Positions 37,808-45,129 of a stretch of DNA of 64,000 nt are shown piece by piece. This DNA is from Verrucomicrobiaceae bacterium (GTDB lineage Bacteria > Verrucomicrobiota > Verrucomicrobiia > Verrucomicrobiales > Verrucomicrobiaceae), in the NCBI GenBank assembly GCA_027486585.1, contig JAIXOU010000045.1, positions 1 through 64,000 on the forward strand. Reading direction: 5' to 3'. The notes under the pieces were generated by a model that saw only the letters and a program-made list of their open reading frames with translations, searched no databases and was not told the DNA's origin. How positions within the stretch are numbered: position 1 is the first letter of the stretch; every line of letters starts with the position of its first letter. The translations under genes and the position numbers were made by a program.

Positions 37808-39430
37808 TCACTTCACCTGTGCTTTTTGAAGTTCCTGAAAAGGTGAAATCACACCAAGAGTGGTGGGGATGAATTCGTCGGTGCGGAAGCAGCCGGCGGG
37901 CAGGCCTTCGGCATTGATGAGGTTGGCTCCTTCTGGCCAGGCGGCCCAGGCGTAGCGGACGCCGACGGGATTCGGTACTTCTGGACTAGAGACGAGGACT
38001 TCGTTGTTTTCGATCTTGGCTTGGGCCCAAACCCACTTTTTGTCTTCTCCGACAATTTGGAAATGCTTGAGTTCTCCGCCATCACGCGTCTTGAGGCCAC
38101 CTCCAGTGTGATCAAATTGGATGCGGACTTGGCTGCCTTCGATCAGTGCGCTTTTAAACATGGGACCGCTGAAGACGGTATCGGCTCTGCCATAATCTTT
38201 GGCCAGTGCCCAGAGTGCCAATCGGCGGCCGACTTCTTGTTTGTTTTTGGGGTGGATATTTTTTTCTTCACCGATGTCATTCGTGACCGCCAGTCCGACC
38301 TTTGGCAGGGTGATGGAGGTCAAGTATTGAGCTTCTTGCAATTCAGCCCAGGTATCTGGGATACCAGCTTCCTTGGTAATCGGTTGACCGTTTCCGAAAC
38401 TGGCAAGTTGTACGATGTAAAAGCTGAACGGATCATTCCAGCGGGTGCGCCAGTCATTGATCATGTTTGGGAGAAGCTCTTGGTATTGGAAGGCGCGTTT
38501 TTGATTAGACTCTCCCTGATACCAGATGGCTCCTTGGATTGAATAAGGGATTAACGGGGCAACCATGGCATTGAACAGGACCGCTGGGTGATGCGGTGTC
38601 TTGTTCGGATCATCCGGCGGGCGTGGTGCCTGGGGCGCTTTCTTCTTTTGATCGGCTGACAGCTTAGCATTTTCGGCGCTGATTTTCTTGGCTTCAGCTT
38701 GCCAAGCTGTTTTCGAGGCTTCGAATTTGGCGGCTTCAGCGGTGGCGTCCCAGCTCTGGCGGATGCCGTCCCAATCACTGAGCATTTGAGCTGCGCAGGG
38801 GCGCTCTTCCAAAGATTCGCGGCTGGTCCAGGCTTCGACACGTGTGCCACCCCATGAGGTGTTGATCAAGCCAACAGGCACTTTCAGGACTTGATGAAGA
38901 TGGCGACCGTAAAAGTAAGCGACAGCAGAGAAATTACCGACATTGGCAGGGTTAGCTTCTTTCCATGAGCCTTTCACATCTGTCGCGGGTGTCATGCCTG
39001 TGGCTCGTTCGACGGTAAACATGCGGATCTGCGGTGCATTGGCTCCGGCGATTTCTTGCTCGGCATTGGCCGATTGACTGACGGTCCATTGCATGTTGGA
39101 TTGGCCTGAACAAACCCAGACTTCACCGATGAGAAGATTCTTGAGTGAGACGGTGTTTTTACCGCTGACACTGAGTTCCTGCGGTTGCGCATTGGCGGTC
39201 ATAGGGTCCAGGCTAATACGCCATTTTCCGTCAAGGTCTGCGCGTGTGACCTGCGTTTGTCCCGCGAAACGAACGGTGACATCTTCATCAGCAGCGGCAA
39301 ATCCCCAAACTGTGACGGGCTTGCCTTGTTGCAGCACCAAATTGTCACTAAAAATGGCGGGTAATCTCACGTCAGCCAGGGCTTGGGTGGCGAGTATGCT
39401 CAGGGCTAAATAATGCAGAAACGGTTTCAT
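37808..39430 (-). CDS. Secreted sialate O-acetylesterase
   Basis: A 540-residue SGNH-hydrolase-fold esterase that removes O-acetyl groups from sialic acids or other acetylated sugars. The signal peptide MKPFLHYLALSILATQALA is clear and is followed by the family's opening LPAIFSDNLVLQQ. The nucleophile is in VCSGQSNMQW, further conserved segments are GLINTSWGGTRVEAW and GAIWYQGESN, and the C-terminal Asp/His region is DIGEEKNIHPKNKQEVG. An insertion of low complexity (KKAPQAPRPPDDPNK) precedes the GESN block. It acts outside the cytoplasm, probably on host- or matrix-derived glycans. It lies upstream of the giant gene in the same direction, but 611 bases apart, so co-transcription is doubtful. 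Confidence 0.9.
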   Translation of the reverse strand: MKPFLHYLALSILATQALADVRLPAIFSDNLVLQQGKPVTVWGFAAADEDVTVRFAGQTQVTRADLDGKWRISLDPMTANAQPQELSVSGKNTVSLKNLLIGEVWVCSGQSNMQWTVSQSANAEQEIAGANAPQIRMFTVERATGMTPATDVKGSWKEANPANVGNFSAVAYFYGRHLHQVLKVPVGLINTSWGGTRVEAWTSRESLEERPCAAQMLSDWDGIRQSWDATAEAAKFEASKTAWQAEAKKISAENAKLSADQKKKAPQAPRPPDDPNKTPHHPAVLFNAMVAPLIPYSIQGAIWYQGESNQKRAFQYQELLPNMINDWRTRWNDPFSFYIVQLASFGNGQPITKEAGIPDTWAELQEAQYLTSITLPKVGLAVTNDIGEEKNIHPKNKQEVGRRLALWALAKDYGRADTVFSGPMFKSALIEGSQVRIQFDHTGGGLKTRDGGELKHFQIVGEDKKWVWAQAKIENNEVLVSSPEVPNPVGVRYAWAAWPEGANLINAEGLPAGCFRTDEFIPTTLGVISPFQELQKAQVK

Positions 39431-39599
39431 AGAAAAGGTCTAACGAAGACCTTGATCATAAACACGCAGCGCCAGTCTGAGCAAGGCGTGATTTTGGGTC
39501 CTACTACCTTAAGGTTAATGGATTCCATGACACACAATCGGCACATTTAAAAGCAATCACAGCCGATCAAGGCACCGAGTTTGATGCTTACTTTATGCC

Positions 39600-40523
39600 A
39601 TGGACAACCATACATACTCCCAAAGTCGGTGGTTGCGCAGCTTCGGCCTTAGTGCCTGCGCAGCCGTGTCATTCATCAGTCATGTTCAAGCTGGCGCGCC
39701 TGAGCTTTCAGCCAAGGCAGCGACAACACCCGTCGAGGCCGTCGATTGGAAGCAGCACACCATCGCTCCTGTGACGAACCCGATCTTTTTTGAAGACGCG
39801 GTCATTCGCTCAGAAATACGCCCCATTTTTGCTTATCATAACATTGATGACTCATTCTTGGGCGGCGGCAGTGCACAGCTTTACGCGTTGCAGATTCGCT
39901 ATGCGATGACGGACCGCTTGGCTTTCATTGCCAACCAGGATGGTTATCTAAAAATTAATAACGCTGCTCTGGGTAGTCCTGGTGGCTGGATGGATCTGGC
40001 GCTGGGTTTCAAATATGCTTTCATCGACAACAAGCCTGCTCAGTTCATCCTGACGCCCGGCTTAACCTTTCATGTGCCGACTGGTGACAGTGTGGTCTTC
40101 CAAGGTCGTGGGGGTGGCGAGTTCAATCCGTTTGTCTCTTTCCAAAAAGGCTTCGGTGATTTCCATCTGTCTGGTAATGTGGGCGTCCGCATCCCCGTCA
40201 CAGGCAATGAGCAGAGCACGATTGGTCATTACAGCTTGATGCTGGATTATTATGCCTGCCGCTGGTTCATTCCGTTTGTGTCGTTCAATGGATTCACGGT
40301 CTTAAATGATGGACAAAACATCGGTTTAAATACCGAAGGTTACGACGTGATCAATTTCGGTGCAAGCCAGGCCAATGGCCGCACTCAGGGCATGTTAGGC
40401 TTAGGCTTCCGCTCGCGAGTTTTGGATAATGTTGATCTTGGTGTGGCTTATGAAAAAGCGGCCATCAAGCCTTATGGTCTGACGGAAGATCGCTTTACCT
40501 TTGATATTTGTTTCCGGTTCTGA
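39600..40523 (+). CDS. Outer-membrane beta-barrel protein
   Basis: A 307-residue protein with a signal peptide (LRSFGLSACAAVSFISHVQA) and a body of alternating hydrophobic and polar strands (QIRYAMTDRLAFIANQDGYL, LALGFKYAFIDN, LSGNVGVRIPV, MLGLGFRSRVLDNVDLGVAY). It ends in a terminal phenylalanine (FDICFRF), the usual recognition signal for barrel assembly by BamA. A pore or structural role in the outer membrane is likely; the specific function is unknown. It stands alone, divergent from the esterase, and ends at a hairpin terminator. Confidence 0.75.
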   Translation: MDNHTYSQSRWLRSFGLSACAAVSFISHVQAGAPELSAKAATTPVEAVDWKQHTIAPVTNPIFFEDAVIRSEIRPIFAYHNIDDSFLGGGSAQLYALQIRYAMTDRLAFIANQDGYLKINNAALGSPGGWMDLALGFKYAFIDNKPAQFILTPGLTFHVPTGDSVVFQGRGGGEFNPFVSFQKGFGDFHLSGNVGVRIPVTGNEQSTIGHYSLMLDYYACRWFIPFVSFNGFTVLNDGQNIGLNTEGYDVINFGASQANGRTQGMLGLGFRSRVLDNVDLGVAYEKAAIKPYGLTEDRFTFDICFRF

Positions 40524-40557
40524 TTTGTCTGATCGGTAGGTTTGATGATGTAGAAAT

Positions 40558-40594
40558 GACGCATGGTGGCTATGCTGCCATACGTCTTCTTTTT
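40558..40594 (+). terminator. Rho-independent terminator after the barrel-protein gene
   Basis: GACGCATGGTGGC and GCTGCCATACGTC pair over 13 positions (one mismatch, two G-U pairs) around a 3-base loop, followed by TTCTTTTT. It is 34 bases after the stop codon. Confidence 0.75.
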
Positions 40595-40641
40595 GGGATG
40601 GTTCTTGCCAGATCCTATCAGCACGCCATGTATCGTTGCCT

Positions 40642-41517
40642 ATGAAAAGCATGACTGGATTTGGCCGTGGTGAAGCGCGGCAAGGTGACACGACTTGGGT
40701 GGTGGAATGCAGCAGCGTCAACCGCAAGCAGCTGGAGGTCTCCATCAATCTACCTCGTGACCTCAATGATCTGGAGACTCAGATTCGCAATCAGGTCGCT
40801 GCGGTTTGTTCGCGAGGACGTGTGAATGTCTCCGTGCGCGGAGATCGCCCGACCGCTGAGGATGCGATGCCGCGTCTGGATGAGGCTGTGGCAGCGAGGT
40901 ATCTGGCTGACTTGCGTGCCATGTCGGCGCGACTTGGCATCTCTGCGGATCTATCTTTGAGTGAGCTCATTCGGCTGCCGGGTGTGCTGGTGAATGAAGC
41001 GCGCGAAACTTTAGCAGAGGAAATTTGGCCTGTGGTTCAGTTGGCTCTCACGGCTTCACTGGATCAATTCATTGCCATGCGGAAGGCGGAAGGGGATAAT
41101 CTTTGTGAAGAGATCGAGATGAGGCTTAGCACCATCGAATCTCTGGCCGCAAAGATTGCCGAAAAAGCACCCAGTGTGCCGGAGCATCAGCGAGCGGTGT
41201 TGCGTCAGCGCCTGGAGCAGGCTGGACTGCCCTTGCCTCTGGATGATGAGCGCTTGCTCAAAGAGATCGCCTTGTTTGCGGATCGCACCGACATTTCTGA
41301 AGAGATTTCTCGTGCGGCCAGTCATTTGAAACAATTCCGTAGCTACTTGTCCTCGGGTGAGCCTGTTGGGCGCAGTCTGGATTTTTTGGTGCAGGAGTTT
41401 TTCCGCGAATTCAATACCATGGGCTCTAAGTGCAATAATGCAGAGATCGCCCACCATGTCGTGAGTGCCAAGACGGAGCTGGAAAAGATCCGCGAGCAGA
41501 TTCAGAACGTGGAATAG
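40642..41517 (+). CDS. yicC: YicC-family endoribonuclease
   Basis: A 291-residue YicC protein. The N-terminal domain starts with the family's MKSMTGFGRGEA and contains VVECSSVNRKQLEVSINLP and SRGRVNVSVRG. The C-terminal DUF1732 part contains DRTDISEEISRAASHLKQF and the hallmark MGSKCNNAEIAHHVVSAKTE, ending IREQIQNVE. E. coli YicC has been reported to degrade small RNA. A TTG at 40636 is possible, but the ATG at 40642 matches the usual start. It is convergent with the MFS gene, with 8 bases between the two stops. Confidence 0.93.
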   Translation: MKSMTGFGRGEARQGDTTWVVECSSVNRKQLEVSINLPRDLNDLETQIRNQVAAVCSRGRVNVSVRGDRPTAEDAMPRLDEAVAARYLADLRAMSARLGISADLSLSELIRLPGVLVNEARETLAEEIWPVVQLALTASLDQFIAMRKAEGDNLCEEIEMRLSTIESLAAKIAEKAPSVPEHQRAVLRQRLEQAGLPLPLDDERLLKEIALFADRTDISEEISRAASHLKQFRSYLSSGEPVGRSLDFLVQEFFREFNTMGSKCNNAEIAHHVVSAKTELEKIREQIQNVE

Positions 41518-41525
41518 CTGGGGCT

Positions 41526-42743
41526 CTACTTCACGAGTGTGATCCGCTTCAATGCCGGCACAGCGATAAACAGGGCCAGCATCATCATTGCAGAACTCAG
41601 GAAGAAAGGCGCGCCAGGCAAGATAGCGGGGGCTTTTTCACCAATGAAAAAGCCAAAAAGCTGCGTGCAAAGTAGCGGTCCAGCGACGCCTGCGACGCTG
41701 GATAGGCTGCTGAGCGAGCCTTGCAAAGCACCCTGTTCATCTGCTGGCACGCCCTGTGACATGAGGGACTGCACGGCGGGCGTGACCAGTCCAGAGAGGC
41801 TGCCGATGACGATGCAGACATAAATCATCCAGGGCTGTGTGGCTAGGCCATAGGCGGCATAGAGAAAGATGGAAAGGGTGAGGCAATAGCGCACCGTTTT
41901 CTGCTCCCCAAGCCAACCGACGACGCGTTTTGTCAGACCGCCCTGCACCATGCCAGCCATGACGCCGACGGCTGCGAGAGAGAGTCCTGTTTGCAGCTCT
42001 GTCCAGCCATAACGGTAGGTGGTGTAGAGTACCCAGATGCTGGGATAAACCTGATGCGCCAGCACGGCGATAAAGTAGCAGGTTACCAGTCCCATCAGGG
42101 CAGGGAAACGTCGTAGGGCAAAGAGGGCTCCCACGGGATTGCTCCGTGACCAGCTAAAGGCACGACGGTTTTCTGGGGCGAGTGATTCTGGCAGTACGAA
42201 CCAGCCATAGGCCCAGTTAATCAAAGTCAGGCCGCCAGCGACGAAGAACGGCACTTTTACTCCCCAGGCAGCCAATCCGCCCCCGACGATCGGGCCGATG
42301 ATGAAACCGATGCCAAACGCAGCGCCGATGAGCCCAAAATTAGCCGCCCGTTTTTCCGGTGGACTGACATCGGCAATGTAGGCGGAGGCAGCTGCGTAGT
42401 TGGCCGCTGTGATCCCCGCGACGATTCTTCCGACCGCGAACCAGATCAAATTAGGGGCAAAGGCGATGAGGAAGTAGTCAATGGCAGATCCAAGAAGGGA
42501 TACCAAGATCACGGGCCGCCGCCCATAGCGGTCGGAGATGCTGCCGATCAGTGGGGCAAAGAGGAACTGCATCAGCGCATACAGCGCGGCCAACATGCCA
42601 TAACTGAAGGAGCCAGCCGCCACGTCCCCACCTTGATAATGCTGGATAAGCTTTGGCAGAACTGGGACGATGAGGCCAATGCCCAGAATATCGAGAACGA
42701 GGGTAATGAAAATGAAAAGGACGGCTGGGCGGCGGGCTGACAT
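41526..42743 (-). CDS. MFS transporter, TetA-like drug/proton antiporter group
   Basis: A 405-residue protein with 12 predicted membrane helices. It reads closely like class A-G TetA pumps: TLVLDILGIGLIVPVLPKL in helix 1, the antiporter loop 2-3 motif GSISDRYGRRPVI, GRIVAGITAANYAAASAYIAD in helix 4, and EQGALQGSLSSLSSVAGVAGP near helix 11. It is therefore probably a proton-coupled efflux pump of the inner membrane. Whether it moves tetracycline cannot be said; many chromosomal TetA-like proteins do not confer resistance. No TetR-type regulator is adjacent. A weak ribosome-binding site (GAGGG) precedes the ATG. Confidence 0.88.
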   Translation of the reverse strand: MSARRPAVLFIFITLVLDILGIGLIVPVLPKLIQHYQGGDVAAGSFSYGMLAALYALMQFLFAPLIGSISDRYGRRPVILVSLLGSAIDYFLIAFAPNLIWFAVGRIVAGITAANYAAASAYIADVSPPEKRAANFGLIGAAFGIGFIIGPIVGGGLAAWGVKVPFFVAGGLTLINWAYGWFVLPESLAPENRRAFSWSRSNPVGALFALRRFPALMGLVTCYFIAVLAHQVYPSIWVLYTTYRYGWTELQTGLSLAAVGVMAGMVQGGLTKRVVGWLGEQKTVRYCLTLSIFLYAAYGLATQPWMIYVCIVIGSLSGLVTPAVQSLMSQGVPADEQGALQGSLSSLSSVAGVAGPLLCTQLFGFFIGEKAPAILPGAPFFLSSAMMMLALFIAVPALKRITLVK

Positions 42744-42838
42744 CGCCCTCTATAGGATTGAATCGTGGCTATCGCAAACGACTGTCTTGCCAGATGCGGT
42801 GCACTGTCCCAAGTTATAGGACTTAGTTTTTAAATCTC

Positions 42839-43216
42839 ATGGTCACAAAACTCCTTCACACCCGTTACCGCGTAAACGATTTGGTCAAGACTGTCGCCTT
42901 TTACAAGGACGTCCTCGGCCTGGAAGAAGTGAAGCGCCATAAGTCGCCACGCGGATCAGAACTCGTCTTTTTCAAAACACCGAATAGCGACGAACTCATT
43001 GAAATCTGCAGTTTCCCAGCCAGTGGTCTTGTGACGCTGGGTCCCGATGTGACCCATTTAGCCTTTGAAGTGGAAGACTTGGAGGCTTTTGCGAAACATG
43101 CAGCGGCCCACGGCTACCCGCTTTCTGACGGACCGACAGAAAGTTCCAGCGGGACCTTCGCATTTATTGACGCCCCTGAGGGTTATGAGATAGAATTAAT
43201 TCAGTATCGTAAATAG
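42839..43216 (+). CDS. Glyoxalase I-like VOC protein (lactoylglutathione lyase)
   Basis: A 125-residue vicinal-oxygen-chelate protein with the paired beta-alpha-beta-beta-beta layout. Expected metal ligands are placed as in bacterial glyoxalase I: His in LLHTRYRV at the start, Glu in DELIEIC, His in DVTHLAFEVED, and Glu in YEIELIQYRK at the end. It also has the typical AFYKDVLGLEE. It would detoxify methylglyoxal as its glutathione (or other thiol) adduct. It is shorter than most GloA by about ten residues. Single gene, divergent from the MFS pump. Confidence 0.82.
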   Translation: MVTKLLHTRYRVNDLVKTVAFYKDVLGLEEVKRHKSPRGSELVFFKTPNSDELIEICSFPASGLVTLGPDVTHLAFEVEDLEAFAKHAAAHGYPLSDGPTESSSGTFAFIDAPEGYEIELIQYRK

Positions 43217-43258
43217 AGAGACAACCTCTCACCATCGCGTAGAGGATAAATACACATC

Positions 43259-43537
43259 ATGGACTTTGACTGGCTCGGCGTAACTTTTGACCTGACGAAA
43301 TTGCCTCCCAAGGATATTGAGGAGTCATTTGAAGATCCCTTTTCGTTGAAGCTCCTGCCTGGCGACACTGAAAACACGACGGAGTCACGCTTCTATAATC
43401 TGGGTAAGTCCTTGGGTGGTCGGGCGGTCTTCAGTGTCTTTTGGACCGATGGCAAACGCTACCGTGTGATCTTTGCGAGAGACATGACCAATGGTGAGTT
43501 TGACTTTTTTGAGAGGAAAAGAGCGGAGGATGCATAA
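43259..43537 (+). CDS. BrnT-family toxin (DUF497), ribonuclease-like
   Basis: A 92-residue protein matching the BrnT pattern: an opening FDWLGVTFDL in place of the usual FEWDPxKxxxN, then DPFSLKLLPGD, then ESRFYNLGKSLGGRAVFSVF, the strand RYRVIFARDMT, and a final EFDFFERK. BrnT toxins are small RelE-fold ribonucleases that stop translation and are neutralised by a DNA-binding antitoxin. The N-terminal segment is more diverged than usual, so activity is uncertain. The antitoxin-like gene starts 6 bases downstream, giving the toxin-first order typical of brnTA. Confidence 0.72.
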   Translation: MDFDWLGVTFDLTKLPPKDIEESFEDPFSLKLLPGDTENTTESRFYNLGKSLGGRAVFSVFWTDGKRYRVIFARDMTNGEFDFFERKRAEDA

Positions 43538-43543
43538 CCTAAT

Positions 43544-43882
43544 ATGAGTACTGAACCACGCCGCAGAGAAACGACCATCACCACCCGACCCATCCCCATG
43601 GATGGAGATCTGGGCTTAGTGCGTGCCTGGAAGGATGTGCCGGCTTTTGAGTCTGAAGAAGCCGAGGGCAAGTATTGGGCACAGCATCAGCTGGAGTCAC
43701 GGCTGATGCAGATGTCGATTCACCGCACGGATGTGCGTGAGTCCACCACCATCACGCTGCGCTTCGATCCACGGATGCTCAGCCGTATCAAGCGTATCGC
43801 CCGCCGCCGCTATCTGAACTACCAAAGCATGATCAAGCAGTGGCTCAGTGAGCGCATGGAGGAGGAGATGAAGGAAGGATGA
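43544..43882 (+). CDS. BrnA/CopG-like antitoxin
   Basis: A 112-residue protein whose C-terminal part (TTITLRFDPRMLSRIKRIAR, then YQSMIKQWLSERMEEEM) is a ribbon-helix-helix of the CopG/BrnA kind. The N-terminal half is acidic and probably flexible, as expected for the toxin-binding part. It should bind and inhibit the BrnT-like protein encoded just upstream and repress their shared promoter. Its stop overlaps the ATG of the VanZ-like gene (ATGA), so the membrane protein is translationally coupled to this pair, which is an unusual neighbour. Confidence 0.7.
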   Translation: MSTEPRRRETTITTRPIPMDGDLGLVRAWKDVPAFESEEAEGKYWAQHQLESRLMQMSIHRTDVRESTTITLRFDPRMLSRIKRIARRRYLNYQSMIKQWLSERMEEEMKEG

Positions 43883-44304
43883 GTTCTGGCAGCTCATGGT
43901 TTGTCTCTTTATGCGCTCGCTGGGTGCCCAAGAGCTGGTTCTGGCGGATGGGCATAGTGATCTGGCTGGTTGTATTGTGGAACCTTTCTGCAAACTCGAC
44001 GCTGCCAAGTGGCCCATCGTTTCCCTTTAAAGATAAGATTGTGCACTGCATCTATTACAGCGGTGGGGCTCTCTGCTTTTTGTTTGTCCTTTATGGCAGG
44101 CGATCGTCTCTACCGAGTTTTCGTTCACTGGTGATTCCGAGTGTTCTCTTCACTGCCATCGTTGGTGCTTCCGATGAGTATCATCAAAGCTTCACTCCGG
44201 GCCGCATGGGCAATGATCCTTGGGATTGGCTGGCGGATGTTTCAGGTGGCGTTTTGGCAGCCTACCTCGTCTGGCGCGTGCTGCGTTATCTGGCAGCCCA
44301 TTGA
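43879..44304 (+). CDS. VanZ-family membrane protein
   Basis: A 141-residue protein with about four membrane helices and the VanZ landmarks FKDKIVHCIYYSGGAL, the periplasmic-side ASDEYHQSFTPGRMG and DWLADVSGGVLAAYLVW. VanZ in enterococci gives low-level teicoplanin resistance; the role of chromosomal relatives is mostly unknown and probably concerns the envelope. It starts inside the stop codon of the antitoxin-like gene. Its end overlaps the convergent YfcA-like gene by 19 bases. Confidence 0.85.
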   Translation: MSSGSSWFVSLCARWVPKSWFWRMGIVIWLVVLWNLSANSTLPSGPSFPFKDKIVHCIYYSGGALCFLFVLYGRRSSLPSFRSLVIPSVLFTAIVGASDEYHQSFTPGRMGNDPWDWLADVSGGVLAAYLVWRVLRYLAAH

Positions 44305-45044
44305 TCGTAGAGTAGCTTTAGCACCATTAGTAAGACGACGCTGATGAAGATGATTCGGATAAACGGCGCTCCGTGCCTGATCGCCATGCCTGCACCGAGT
44401 CTTCCGCCGATGAGCTGGCCTGCGATCATTGCAGCAGCGATCTCGTAATTCACACGCGCAGAGAGGATGAACACGATCAGCGATGCCACATTGCTGGTTA
44501 AGTTCGCCACTTTGGTGAAAGCCGTAGCGTGGGTTAAACTCAGTCCGAGTAGAGACAGGCTGGCCAGTGTCCAGAAGGTGCCGGTGCCTGGACCAAAAAA
44601 GCCATCGTAGAAACCAAGCACGCAGCCAGCTAGGCAGGCAAAGAAGGTGAGACTCAGGCGCGCTTTTGAAGGTGCCTGCCCCAGGCTAGGACTGAAGAGC
44701 ACATAAATCGCGATGCTCAGCAGCATCCACGGCACGATCATTTTTAGCGCCGCATTACTCACCTGAGTCACCGCCCAGGCTCCGATGCCGGAAAAAACAA
44801 AGGTCACGAGCACCGTCAGTCGTACCTGCGGCCAGGTCACGAGTCCTGCTTTGGCATATCTCCATACCGCCATGAGAGTGCCCCAAGTGCTCTGCATCTT
44901 ATTGGTGCCGAGTGCCATTTGTGGCGTCAATCCAGCCCAGAGCAGTGCTGGCAGAGAAATTAGACCACCACCACCTGCGATAGCGTCGATAAAACCAGCG
45001 CTGAGTCCGGCGAGAAAGAGGAGGGTGAGCATTTCCCATGTCAT
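44286..45044 (-). CDS. TauE/SafE (YfcA-like) membrane transporter
   Basis: A 252-residue protein with about eight membrane helices. The two internal repeats are visible: AGFIDAIAGGGGLISLPALL with ALGTNKMQSTWGT in the first half, and GFYDGFFGPGTGTFWTLA with ATAFTKVANLTSN in the second. This is the YfcA subgroup of TauE/SafE, thought to export or import small sulfur-containing or organic anions. I chose the ATG at 45044; a TTG at 45083 would lengthen the cytoplasmic start by 13 residues. Confidence 0.87.
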   Translation of the reverse strand: MTWEMLTLLFLAGLSAGFIDAIAGGGGLISLPALLWAGLTPQMALGTNKMQSTWGTLMAVWRYAKAGLVTWPQVRLTVLVTFVFSGIGAWAVTQVSNAALKMIVPWMLLSIAIYVLFSPSLGQAPSKARLSLTFFACLAGCVLGFYDGFFGPGTGTFWTLASLSLLGLSLTHATAFTKVANLTSNVASLIVFILSARVNYEIAAAMIAGQLIGGRLGAGMAIRHGAPFIRIIFISVVLLMVLKLLYDQWAAR

Positions 45045-45129
45045 GGTGATCGGTGAAGCTAACAGAGGATGATCACCCGACAAAGAAAATGCCTAGCAAA
45101 CAGGGCGCTGACAACGTTATGGTGGGGCC

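Noticed and set aside
37559-37846. A 95-codon forward frame upstream of the giant gene
   Set aside because: It overlaps the end of the esterase gene antisense, has no ribosome-binding site and no protein-like pattern.
41526-42743. Considered as an acquired tetracycline-resistance gene
   Set aside because: There is no adjacent tetR, no mobile element and no compositional shift; the TetA resemblance is typical of chromosomal MFS pumps.
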